From CAYJAY01 sp964370715 (lineage in GTDB: Bacteria > Bacillota > Clostridia > Oscillospirales > Ruminococcaceae): a stretch of DNA of 64,000 bases. Below, piece by piece: positions 1-7,483 of the stretch. The position numbers and the translations under genes were made by a program. Below the pieces are notes generated by a model that ran no database searches, was not told where the DNA came from, and saw only the letters and a program-made list of their open reading frames with translations. How positions within the stretch are numbered: position 1 is the first letter of the stretch; each line of letters starts with the position of its first letter. Where the stretch lies: positions 32,727-96,726 of the forward strand of contig CAYJKJ010000010.1 of NCBI GenBank assembly GCA_964370715.1, in the 5' to 3' direction.

Positions 1-10
1 AGTAGCTAAA

Positions 11-169
11 AATCTTGAAGTTGGTTTTCTGGCTTGAACATCAAACGCTTTGTTTCGCCTTCCCAAAAAATTCAGTGGCACAATGAAACAACGCTTTGTT
101 CTCACAGCGACGGGTTCGCACAGGATTTCAACCTGTTTCCCATGTTACAAAATGTAACTCATCAAGATT
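11..169 (-). ncRNA. Cobalamin (B12) riboswitch
   Basis: Read on the minus strand, this has the ordered landmarks of the AdoCbl riboswitch. There is a GGGAAACAGGTTGAAATCC segment (B12-box-like GGTGAAAATCC) and a CCCGTCGCTGTGA segment. The hallmark GCCACTG follows, then TTGGGAAGGC, and finally AAGCCAGAAAACC (usual form AGTCAGGA). The closing P1 stem is visible: AATCTTGATGAGTT (169 to 156) pairs with AACTTCAAGATT (22 to 11). The controlled gene lies to the left of base 1 and is not seen; B12 uptake or biosynthesis, or a B12-independent isoenzyme, are the usual targets. Motifs and stem are seen; ligand is inferred from the family. Confidence 0.9.
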
Positions 170-191
170 GCTGCTATTAAACTGTATTACT

Positions 192-220
192 ATTATATTT
201 ATTTCTCAAAGATTAGTCAA
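192..220 (-). promoter_or_regulatory. Promoter of the riboswitch transcript
   Basis: TTGACT, a 17-bp spacer and a perfect TATAAT on the minus strand, ending about 23 bases before the riboswitch P1 stem. The position fits transcription of the riboswitch leader and the off-window gene. Confidence 0.75.
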
Positions 221-260
221 CATATTTCTATGATGAAAATATGTTGCATCAACGTTTTTT

Positions 261-893
261 CTAGTTAGTTTTTTCGATCTTCGCAAACAACATAAAAGAT
301 CCGTTAAGGTAATACTTGATAATTCCGAGAAACTCTTGGTCGGTTATGTCTTCGTTGTTACAGGCAAATTTGATCGCCTCGCTTAAGCCGGAATAGATAG
401 ATTTAACCAAAACCTGCGACAGCATATCGATAGATAACTCCGATTTTGCAAACGATGGCTGAGCATAATTTAAAATACACTTGACTAACTTTGTGAAATA
501 ATCAACATTAGTTTCGTTTATTTTTTCATCGTTAATTATTATATACATCTCTTTGCGATATTGTTTCATAGCATAGGCTAAATTTTCTGCCCACCAGTTA
601 ACAATCTCTGTTAGCTTTTGAAGGTCGATACTTTTAATAGCTTGTTCGCTTGGAAAAGGAGCGTTTAACTTTATCTCGAAATCAAGATTGTTGAGCTTTT
701 GCAAAACCGGATCGATAATGTATTTAGCCAATTCATGTTTGTTTTTAAAATATCGATATAAATTCCCAACCGACATATCGGAATTTTTAGCTATAACCCG
801 CATCGAAGATGCATCTATTCCATTATTATAAAACTCCTCAATCGCCGAGGATATAATTTTTCTTCTACGAGATTCTTTTAAAACCTGTCCCAT
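261..893 (-). CDS. TetR/AcrR-family transcriptional regulator
   Basis: A 210-aa one-domain regulator. Residues about 29-49 form the TetR helix-turn-helix (MRVIAKNSDMSVGNLYRYFK), with the usual GNLYRYFKNK recognition helix end. The rest is helical ligand-binding domain with no recognisable ligand signature. The start at 893 is chosen because GAGGTGG lies five bases upstream; an in-frame ATG at 935 would lie inside the operator palindrome and close to the transcription start. No co-transcribed partner lies downstream: the next feature is the riboswitch promoter. The gene probably represses itself through the palindrome over its start site. It could also control xylB or the off-window gene, but nothing here shows that. 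Confidence 0.85.
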   Translation of the reverse strand: MGQVLKESRRRKIISSAIEEFYNNGIDASSMRVIAKNSDMSVGNLYRYFKNKHELAKYIIDPVLQKLNNLDFEIKLNAPFPSEQAIKSIDLQKLTEIVNWWAENLAYAMKQYRKEMYIIINDEKINETNVDYFTKLVKCILNYAQPSFAKSELSIDMLSQVLVKSIYSGLSEAIKFACNNEDITDQEFLGIIKYYLNGSFMLFAKIEKTN

Positions 894-918
894 AAATACC
901 ACCTCAATACTTGTCAAA

Positions 919-936
919 AATGAGCAATTGTTCATT
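919..936. promoter_or_regulatory. Operator-like palindrome (TetR site)
   Basis: AATGAGCAATTGTTCATT is an 18-bp inverted repeat with one mismatched pair, centred on CAATTG. It begins right after the -10 box of the tetR promoter and covers the likely transcription start, the classical place for TetR self-repression. The palindrome is seen; binding is inferred. Confidence 0.7.
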
Positions 937-939
937 TAT

Positions 940-968
940 ATGATACTACTTATTTACAGCTTTGTCAA
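940..968 (-). promoter_or_regulatory. tetR promoter
   Basis: TTGACA, 17-bp spacer, TATCAT on the minus strand, directly upstream of the operator palindrome and the tetR gene. Confidence 0.8.
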
Positions 969-994
969 GTATTATGCAAAGAATTAACCGCAAT

Positions 995-1029
995 AAAGGG
1001 GCTGTGTTACTTTCAACACAGCCCCTTTT
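995..1029 (-). terminator. Terminator after xylB
   Basis: GGGGCTGTGTT pairs with AACACAGCCCC over a short loop. On the minus strand it follows the xylB stop by about 10 bases and ends in a short CTTTATT tail. The stem is strong, the U-tract modest. Confidence 0.75.
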
Positions 1030-1039
1030 AGTTAAGTTG

Positions 1040-2566
1040 TTAGCTAATTTTGTGTAGTTTGCTAAAGCTTGATTTTAGACCTTCATAAAGGTCACAGTAT
1101 ATCTCGTAAAATTTATTGTATTGTTCGCTGTTGTCGTTATTCGGGTTAACGATGGTTTTAACCTCTATCATCTCTTTGCAAGCCGACGAAATATCGCTAT
1201 AAATTCCGCTTGCAACCGCTGCCAAAATAGCAACTCCCAAAGCCGGCCCTTCATCATTTTGAAGCGTTACAACATCGGTTTCGTATAGATCCGAAAGCAT
1301 ACTGCGCCATATATCGCTTCTTGCTCCGCCTCCGCAAGCATACATCGTGTCAAACGATATCTTCATATCTTTCATAAGTTCAAAACATTGTTTTTGGGAA
1401 TATGCAACACCCTCCATGACCGCCCTTAGCATATTGTATTTTGTGTGTATAGCGGAAATTCCAAAGAATACCCCACGGGATTTTTCATCTAAAATTGGAG
1501 AACGCTCGCCCATTATATAGGGCAAGAATATAAGCCCATCTGCGCCTATCGGGATATTTTTAACCCCTTGGTCTATTAGTTGATAACTATCTTTTTTAAG
1601 ATATTTGCCAACCTCAACTTCACTATCACAAAAATTATCTCTAAACCATTTAAGCGACATTCCGGCAGCTAGTGTGCAACTCATAACGGTGTATGCGTTT
1701 GGAACTGCTGAACAAAACGTGTGAACCCTGCCTTCTGGGTCTATCTGCGGTTTGTCGGAATGGGCGAAAATAACCCCCGATGTTCCGATAGTTGTAAACG
1801 CTTTTCCCGTTGACACTACCCCTGTGCCGATAGCTGCCGAGGCATTATCGCCTGCGCCGTAGCACACGATGGTTGTTGTTGAAAGCCCTGTTTCTGTCGA
1901 TGCACTTTCGGTTATGTTTCCGGCAATCTCTACCGATTCGTGGCATTCCGGGAACAAGCTCTTTTCCATCTCCAATTTATCAAGTATCTCTTCTGACCAT
2001 CTTCTGTTTTTAACGTCGAAAAGGTTTGTTCCGGAAGCATCCGAAACATCTTGGCCGAAAAGACCGGTTAGTTTATATCTGATATAATCTTTTGGCAATA
2101 AAATTTTGTGGCATTGTTTATATAGTTCGGGTTCATGTTTTTTAACCCAAAGAACTTTGCCGCCTGTAAACCCAGTTAATGCCGGGTTTGCTGTTATTTC
2201 GATAAGGCGTTGTTTGCCTATCTTTTGGGTTATCTCGGCGCATTCATCGGTCGTTCTTCCGTCGCACCAAAGAATTGCGTTTCTTAAAACTTCGCCGTTT
2301 TTATCAACCATGACAAGCCCATGCATCTGGCCCGAAATGCCGACGCCTTTTATATCATCGGGGTTAACGCCGCTTTTTTCCAAAACTGATTTTGTAGTCG
2401 TTACCGCCGCTTGCCACCAATCATTTGGATTTTGTTCCGCCCAACCGTTTTTTAATTGAATTAGATCGTATTCAACGGTAGCGCTTGCTATTTTTTTACC
2501 AACACTATCGAACAACACGGTTTTTGTTCCGGAAGTGCCAAGGTCTATCCCCAGTATATATTTCAT
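1040..2566 (-). CDS. xylB: Xylulokinase
   Basis: ATP-dependent phosphorylation of D-xylulose to D-xylulose 5-phosphate, feeding the pentose phosphate pathway. The 508-aa length is normal for the FGGY family. Residues 5-20 (LGIDLGTSGTKTVLFD) are the first phosphate-binding loop, and SGQMHGLVMVDKNG near residue 80 is typical of xylulokinases rather than glycerol kinases. GAGDNASAAIGTG is the second-domain signature, and the C-terminal ACGGGARSDIWRSMLSD is the adenosine-binding segment. It lies downstream of xylA on the same strand, across a 198-bp gap holding several hairpins, and ends at a terminator. Induction by xylose through the ROK repressor upstream of xylA is likely. Confidence 0.96.
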   Translation of the reverse strand: MKYILGIDLGTSGTKTVLFDSVGKKIASATVEYDLIQLKNGWAEQNPNDWWQAAVTTTKSVLEKSGVNPDDIKGVGISGQMHGLVMVDKNGEVLRNAILWCDGRTTDECAEITQKIGKQRLIEITANPALTGFTGGKVLWVKKHEPELYKQCHKILLPKDYIRYKLTGLFGQDVSDASGTNLFDVKNRRWSEEILDKLEMEKSLFPECHESVEIAGNITESASTETGLSTTTIVCYGAGDNASAAIGTGVVSTGKAFTTIGTSGVIFAHSDKPQIDPEGRVHTFCSAVPNAYTVMSCTLAAGMSLKWFRDNFCDSEVEVGKYLKKDSYQLIDQGVKNIPIGADGLIFLPYIMGERSPILDEKSRGVFFGISAIHTKYNMLRAVMEGVAYSQKQCFELMKDMKISFDTMYACGGGARSDIWRSMLSDLYETDVVTLQNDEGPALGVAILAAVASGIYSDISSACKEMIEVKTIVNPNNDNSEQYNKFYEIYCDLYEGLKSSFSKLHKIS

Positions 2567-2600
2567 AAATATGCCATTCCTTTCTTAAGTTTTGAGCGGC

Positions 2601-2692
2601 TTTTTCACACAAGTTTTTATAGTGAAAAAGTTTTGCCTATCGTATATGGCAAAAAGCACAAAACGATGTTTGAAAAATCTTATTTTTCAAAC
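2601..2692. repeat. Three consecutive hairpins between xylA and xylB
   Basis: Three inverted repeats follow one another: TTTTTCAC/GTGAAAAA (about 2609-2630), TTTTGCC/GGCAAAA (about 2632-2655) and GTTTGAAAAAT/ATTTTTCAAAC (2668-2692). None is followed by a proper U-tract on the minus strand. They may stabilise or separate the xylA and xylB messages, or be a decayed palindromic element; the last hairpin resembles one at 32497-32520. Confidence 0.55.
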
Positions 2693-2723
2693 TTTCTACC
2701 TCGTTAATGTAATATAACTTTAT

Positions 2724-2753
2724 GGGAGGGCTTTCTCGCCCTCCCGTTTTTTT
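2724..2753. terminator. GC-rich hairpin after xylA
   Basis: GGGAGGGC pairs with GCCCTCCC. It follows the xylA stop by about 10 bases on the minus strand, but the T7 tract is on the plus-strand side; the minus-strand transcript has an A-tract before the stem and no U-tract after it. It may partly terminate xylA or block antisense transcription into it. Confidence 0.5.
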
Positions 2754-2764
2754 ATTATTAGGGT

Positions 2765-4084
2765 TTAACCAAATATAACAGCGTTAAGTATGCTATGAAG
2801 ATTTTCTTGTCTGCCCGAACCCGGAAGTTCTGCTCTGCCTTGTTTCTCTGCATACTCAGCGAGTTGTTCAAGCGATGTTTCGCCCGCAACAATCTTTGCG
2901 CCGATTCCTTGTTTAAAGCTTTGGTATCTCTCTTCTACAAAACTATCAAGTCTGCCGTCGTTAATAAGCTTTTCTGCGTTTAACAGACCAAGAGCAAAAG
3001 CATCCATCCCAAGAATATATCCATAGAACATATCTTCCGCTGTATAACTTGAACGACGATTTTTTGAATCGAAGTTCAACCCACCGTTTTCAAGCCCACC
3101 TGCTTTGATTATTTCATACATACACATTGTTGTGTCGTAGATGTTGGAGGGGAATTCATCGGTGTCCCAACCCAAAAGAAGGTCGCCTTGGTTTGCGTCT
3201 ACAGAACCTAGCATACCATTAACAGCGGCAACACGAAGGTCGTGTTGGAAAGTGTGTCCTGCTAGCGTTGCATGGTTCGCTTCGATGTTAAGTTTAAAAT
3301 CTTTTTCAAGGCCGTATTGTCTGATAAAACCTGCAGCGGTTGCAGCATCAAAATCATATTGATGTTTCATTGGTTCTTTCGGTTTTGGTTCGATGAAGAA
3401 ATCGCCTTTAAATCCGTTTTTCCTTGCATAGTCTACCGACATATGCATAAGTTTTGCGATGTTGTCTTGTTCAAACTTCATGTCGGTGTTAAGAAGAGTT
3501 TCATAACCCTCACGTCCACCCCAAAAAACATATCCCAGACCGCCGAGTTTAATTGTTATGTCTAAAACTTTTTTAATCTGCGCTGCAGCGGAAGCGAAAA
3601 CATCTGCTGAGTTTGTCGAGCCGGCACCGTTCATGTAGATTGGGTTGCTAAATAAGTTTGCCGTAGCCCACAAAAGCTTAATGCCGGTTTGTTTTTGCTT
3701 TTCCAAAAGATATTCAGCAATCTCATCGAGACGTTTGTTGGTTTCAGCAACGGTGTCGCCTTCGGGAACTACGTCGACATCATGGAAACAATAGTATTCA
3801 ATTCCAAGTTTTTGCATAAACTCAAAACCGATATCAACTTTTCTTTTTGCGTGTTCCATCGTTCCTTTTTCTGCGCCAAAAGATTTATCGGCTGTTTCAC
3901 GACCAAACATATCTGTTCCGCCTGCACAAAGATTGTGCCACCAAGCCATGCCGAAACGGAGTTGATCTTTCATTGTTTTTCCAAGCACAACTTTGTTTTC
4001 ATCGTAGTATTTAAACGACATTGGGTTTGTTGATTTTGGACCTTCAAAAGGGATTTTTTTAATGTTTACAAAAAATTCTGACAT
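2765..4084 (-). CDS. xylA: Xylose isomerase (class II)
   Basis: Interconverts D-xylose and D-xylulose in the cytoplasm, using two divalent metal ions. At 439 aa with the N-terminal insert it is a class II enzyme, as in Bacillus and Clostridia. Diagnostic segments are FGMAWWHNLCAGGTDMFG, YYCFHDVD with the catalytic His, YVFWGGREGYETLLNTD, FFIEPKPKEPMKHQYDFD (metal-binding Glu) and NIEANHATLAGHTFQHDL. GAGGAAA sits six bases upstream of the ATG. It lies 70 bp downstream of the ROK repressor gene and upstream of xylB, the common xylR-xylA-xylB order. Confidence 0.97.
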   Translation of the reverse strand: MSEFFVNIKKIPFEGPKSTNPMSFKYYDENKVVLGKTMKDQLRFGMAWWHNLCAGGTDMFGRETADKSFGAEKGTMEHAKRKVDIGFEFMQKLGIEYYCFHDVDVVPEGDTVAETNKRLDEIAEYLLEKQKQTGIKLLWATANLFSNPIYMNGAGSTNSADVFASAAAQIKKVLDITIKLGGLGYVFWGGREGYETLLNTDMKFEQDNIAKLMHMSVDYARKNGFKGDFFIEPKPKEPMKHQYDFDAATAAGFIRQYGLEKDFKLNIEANHATLAGHTFQHDLRVAAVNGMLGSVDANQGDLLLGWDTDEFPSNIYDTTMCMYEIIKAGGLENGGLNFDSKNRRSSYTAEDMFYGYILGMDAFALGLLNAEKLINDGRLDSFVEERYQSFKQGIGAKIVAGETSLEQLAEYAEKQGRAELPGSGRQENLHSILNAVIFG

Positions 4085-4116
4085 AAAATTTCCTCAACTT
4101 ATTTTTTTAATTTATA

Positions 4117-4141
4117 TTAAGATTTTTTTAATAAATCTTAA
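4117..4141. promoter_or_regulatory. Inverted repeat upstream of xylA
   Basis: TTAAGATTT and AAATCTTAA form a perfect 9-bp inverted repeat in the 70-bp gap between the repressor gene and xylA. It may be an operator for the ROK repressor or a weak terminator of its transcript. It has no clear match to the palindrome at 5393-5406. Confidence 0.4.
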
Positions 4142-4154
4142 ATGCAACTTTTTT

Positions 4155-5288
4155 TTAAATCGAATTAATAAAGCTTTGTATTTGATAGACCGCAGCACCC
4201 ATACAGGTAGTTTTTGAGCCATATTTTGAAAGGCGAATATAATCGCTGTCTTTGTTAAACGCATCCATTTCACAGACTTTTTCTTTAATGGTGTCGAGAT
4301 GATCCTCCAAAAACTGCGCCATCGTTCCGCCCAAAACTATATCACAATCCATTATCATGTGTATGTTGTTGATCCCTTTCGCAAGGCTTGAGAGATACCT
4401 GTCGAGAACATCTGTGTAGATAGTTGTTTTTGAGGTTATCTTTTCGAAAAATTCTTCGATATTAAACCCAAAATCCTCCGACAACCTATCTGTAGAACAA
4501 AAAGCTTCAAGGCATCCTTTTTTCCCACAGCTACAAACAGGGCCGCTTTTGTCAAGGCAGATATGCCCAAACTCGGCGCTTTTGCCGGAGTTTCCAACTA
4601 TAGCTTTGCGGTTTAATATGATAGCTCCACCAACGCCTTTATCCAACGATATATAAACAAGATTATCACAGGATTGTTGTTCGGTTAATGCGCCAAGATT
4701 TGCGTCGTTGTCGATATAACAGGGATATTTAATTTGGTTATAGATATCCTCTAGCGGAAAGTTTTGGAGCTTTAACGTTGGGGCTGTTTCGATTGTGTTT
4801 CTATCAAAAGAAATTATCCCCGGAAACGCAATACAAACCCCTAGAATTTTGGAACTTTTTATGTTGTTTTCCTTAATAAATTTTTCAAGTTCAAAACAAA
4901 GCGTTTTCCCGATTTCTTTAAAATCGATATTTTTAACGTTTATTTTTTTATAACACTTTTCCTCTACACAAAGGTTAACGCATATTATCCTCAAGGTGTT
5001 TTTGGTAACCGATATTCCTATCGAATATCTTGAGTTCGAGCTTATATCGATAACTCTAGGTTTTCTTCCCCCCGTCGATTGGGTAGTTCCGGAATATTTA
5101 ATCAAATTTTCGTTGGCAAGCTCTTGAAGATTTTGAGAAACTGTTGGCAAGCTTAAAGAAAGCTCAGTCGAAAGCAGTTGTTTTGTCGCTTTGCCTTTGT
5201 TTTCAAAGATATATTTAAAGATTCGATTTCTGTTTTGATGCCTTAATATAGCTGTTCCAATTGCCTTTGGTTCTGTATTAATAACCAT
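4155..5288 (-). CDS. xylR: ROK-family transcriptional repressor (xylose repressor type)
   Basis: A 377-aa DNA-binding ROK protein. A winged helix-turn-helix at residues about 22-66 (KATKQLLSTELSLSLPTVSQ) precedes a sugar-kinase-like ROK fold. The fold includes a DNDANLGALTEQ segment and the zinc-type motif CSCGKKGCLEAFC. Position beside xylA and xylB makes it the likely xylose-responsive repressor; the sugar is inferred from context. The start at 5288 has GGAG seven bases upstream and matches XylR-type N-termini; an upstream ATG at 5363 would add 25 residues unlike the family. A consensus promoter and a short perfect palindrome lie upstream, suggesting self-repression. Confidence 0.88.
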   Translation of the reverse strand: MVINTEPKAIGTAILRHQNRNRIFKYIFENKGKATKQLLSTELSLSLPTVSQNLQELANENLIKYSGTTQSTGGRKPRVIDISSNSRYSIGISVTKNTLRIICVNLCVEEKCYKKINVKNIDFKEIGKTLCFELEKFIKENNIKSSKILGVCIAFPGIISFDRNTIETAPTLKLQNFPLEDIYNQIKYPCYIDNDANLGALTEQQSCDNLVYISLDKGVGGAIILNRKAIVGNSGKSAEFGHICLDKSGPVCSCGKKGCLEAFCSTDRLSEDFGFNIEEFFEKITSKTTIYTDVLDRYLSSLAKGINNIHMIMDCDIVLGGTMAQFLEDHLDTIKEKVCEMDAFNKDSDYIRLSKYGSKTTCMGAAVYQIQSFINSI

Positions 5289-5392
5289 GATTACACTCCG
5301 AGACGAATATTTTTTCTTGAGACCTAGCCAGAATCGGGGCGGCAGTTTTGCCACGAAGCTCATGTTTCACACCGCAGTTTGTAGAAAGTGTT

Positions 5393-5406
5393 ACTTTAAT
5401 AAAAGT
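5393..5406. promoter_or_regulatory. Candidate ROK repressor operator
   Basis: ACTTTAATAAAAGT is a perfect inverted repeat (ACTTT-4-AAAGT) just downstream of the -10 box of the xylR promoter. It is short and AT-rich, so chance cannot be excluded. Confidence 0.4.
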
Positions 5407-5420
5407 GTTTTACATAAGTT

Positions 5421-5449
5421 ATTATATAATTGTTGCGTTAATATTGCAA
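5421..5449 (-). promoter_or_regulatory. xylR promoter
   Basis: TTGCAA, 17-bp spacer, TATAAT on the minus strand about 130 bases upstream of the chosen xylR start. Confidence 0.65.
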
Positions 5450-5592
5450 TTAGTTGATATTACAAAATCCAATGGCTTAAATAGGCTATATTGACGAACT
5501 TTTGCAAAAGACATTTGCAAAAGTGGTTGTTTGTTGTTTTTTTCTTGAAGTTGTATGATTTTTTACATTTTACCTATCCCTAATCAGGCTAT

Positions 5593-5627
5593 AAAAAAAG
5601 GACTGTGAAGCTGTTCACAATCCTTTT
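5593..5627 (-). terminator. Terminator after the FecR-domain gene
   Basis: AAAGGATTGTGAA pairs with TTCACAGTCCTTT over a CAGC loop and is followed by seven Ts on the minus strand: a strong intrinsic terminator just past the stop at 5640. Confidence 0.9.
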
Positions 5628-5639
5628 AGGTTTAATTAT

Positions 5640-7334
5640 TTAATCGTCGTCGTCATCGTCATCATCATCGGATGGAGGAGGCGGTGCCGGAGCTGGTGCT
5701 GGTGCTGGTGCTGGTGCTGGTGCCGGAGCTGGTGCCGGAGCAGGGGCAGGTGCCGGAGCAGGAGCAGGTTCCGGAGCCGGTGCCGGAGTTGCCACAGGTG
5801 CTGGAGCTGGGGTTGCTGCAGGAGCCGGAGCTGGCGCACTATAGTCGTCATCGTCATCATCGTCGTCATCGTCGTCATCATCGTTGTTTTGAACTACATT
5901 ATTACTTGATGAACTTGAAGAAGAGCTAGAAGAGGATGAGCTTGAGCTTCCTGAGGAGGACGGACGATAGTTGCTGTCGTCGTCATCATCATCGTCATCG
6001 TCACTACTGCTTTGTGATCCGCTAGATGAGCTAGAGGTTCTATCGTCGTCATCGTCGCTACTGCTTTGTGATCCGCTAGATGAGCTAGAAGTTCTATCGT
6101 CGTCGTCATCATCATCGTCGTCGTCATCTGAACTGCCCGACGAACCGGAGTTGTTGTCATCATCGTCGTCATCATCATCGTCGCCGTCATCTGAACTGCC
6201 CGACGAGCCGGAGTTTCTGTCATCGTCTTCGTCATCGTCTTCATTATCGCCGTCGTCTTTCGAACTGTTCGAACTACCCGACGAGCCGGAGTTTTCATCA
6301 TCGTCGTCATCGTCATCGTCTTCATCATCGTTCGATCCGCTGTTTGATTGGGCCTTTTCTTGCTCGCTTCTTGTTGCTATCGGGTCCGGAAGATCTTTTA
6401 CTAGCGACGCAACATCAATGTTTGATTGTTGTGTGATCGCCTGCTCTAGATCTTCGTTTTTATTTATCTCTTCAAGCGCAAATACCGGTATGTTGTTTTG
6501 GTCTACATCTTCAACTGTGAGTGTAGGAAGTTCGCCTTTTTTTGTTGAATCTTTAATTATAACAGTTTGACCGGGTTTAACCAAGATAAATGTTTCTTCG
6601 CCTTCGCCCAAATCATTAAAATCGTCATCATCTATAAATTCGTCAAATTCATTTTCGTATTGTTCACCGGTGTACTCTCCGTCAACAGGAGTTATGAACG
6701 CTTTTCCGGTAAGTAGTGTTAGCCTTGTTTCAGACGGTGAAATCTCTTCAAGGTAACCGGAAGAACCCCTTATGCTTGTAACTGCATTGGAGGTGCGAAT
6801 ATTAAAAAGTTCATTTTCTCCAACAGCGGTATCAACTTCAAAATAAACGCTTCCTTCATTTAATCTAACCGCTAAAAACTCGCCTTGTTCAACCAACGTA
6901 CAGTCGGAGGAATAATCTAATTTAACAGATTTTTCATCATCCAAGCTAATAAATGCATAGCTTTCTGTTTCTGTTGTCAAGTTGTTTCCGCTAAATAATC
7001 TCATTCCAAGATTAATATCCAGTTGGATTTGTTGTTCGTTCTTTAAATCAACCTCTCCGGCTGTATCTAAAAGGCGCATTGTCGTTGCTGTCATCGAAGG
7101 ATTACCTAACACAGCAATCAGAACAACCATACCAACGGTAAAGCTTGACACAACCACCATCCTTTGGGTTATGTTAGCTTTAAGATACTCAACTAATTTG
7201 CGGTTTTTTACAGCTTCAAAAAGTTTCGAATTTTTAAAACTTTCGATAGGTTTGAAATTGCTAATTTTTTCTTTGATTTTTAGATTTATAAGATAATCTT
7301 TTATCTTGTTAATCATCTGTTTTACGCTGTTCAT
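5640..7334 (-). CDS. Membrane-anchored FecR-domain protein with Asp/Ser and Pro/Ala stalk
   Basis: A 564-aa protein. About 57 basic cytoplasmic residues precede one transmembrane helix (about 60-80, VVSSFTVGMVVLIAVLGN), then an outer FecR domain (about 115-215) with the typical VRLNEGSVYFEV and IRTSNAVTSIRGSSGYL segments. From about residue 325 the chain is low complexity: blocks of 5-10 Asp alternate with NSGSSGSS, an 18-aa unit with TSSSSSGSQSSS occurs twice (54-bp DNA repeat), then poly-Ser, (PA)n, and a terminal run of Asp. The start has AAGGAG, and a promoter lies just upstream. FecR domains beside CHASE2 cyclases are a recurring pair in other phyla. The acidic tail could bind calcium or span the wall; that is inference. 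Confidence 0.85.
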   Translation of the reverse strand: MNSVKQMINKIKDYLINLKIKEKISNFKPIESFKNSKLFEAVKNRKLVEYLKANITQRMVVVSSFTVGMVVLIAVLGNPSMTATTMRLLDTAGEVDLKNEQQIQLDINLGMRLFSGNNLTTETESYAFISLDDEKSVKLDYSSDCTLVEQGEFLAVRLNEGSVYFEVDTAVGENELFNIRTSNAVTSIRGSSGYLEEISPSETRLTLLTGKAFITPVDGEYTGEQYENEFDEFIDDDDFNDLGEGEETFILVKPGQTVIIKDSTKKGELPTLTVEDVDQNNIPVFALEEINKNEDLEQAITQQSNIDVASLVKDLPDPIATRSEQEKAQSNSGSNDDEDDDDDDDDENSGSSGSSNSSKDDGDNEDDDEDDDRNSGSSGSSDDGDDDDDDDDDNNSGSSGSSDDDDDDDDDDDRTSSSSSGSQSSSDDDDDRTSSSSSGSQSSSDDDDDDDDDSNYRPSSSGSSSSSSSSSSSSSSSNNVVQNNDDDDDDDDDDDDDYSAPAPAPAATPAPAPVATPAPAPEPAPAPAPAPAPAPAPAPAPAPAPAPAPAPPPPSDDDDDDDDD

Positions 7335-7366
7335 ATATCTCCTTAATTTAAAAAATTGCCCAACTT

Positions 7367-7395
7367 ATTCTACACAATACCATTAATAAAATCAA
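7367..7395 (-). promoter_or_regulatory. Promoter of the FecR-domain gene
   Basis: TTGATT, 17-bp spacer, TAGAAT on the minus strand, about 35 bases upstream of the start. It suggests the gene can be transcribed separately from the cyclase gene before it. Confidence 0.55.
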
Positions 7396-7483
7396 CTAAT
7401 TTTTTTGATAGATTAACAAGTTTATAATTTTGGTATAATATTCCGTTAATATTCAATAATTGTAGTGGAATAAATTTCAATAA

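Noticed and set aside
2106..2459. Plus-strand ORF of 117 codons opposite xylB
   Set aside because: Fully inside an intact xylB; composition is that of a complementary frame.
5971..6570. Long plus-strand ORF rich in Ser and Leu, and others opposite the FecR stalk
   Set aside because: It is the reverse frame of GAT/GAC and Ser-codon repeats of the FecR-domain gene; no SD and no family pattern.
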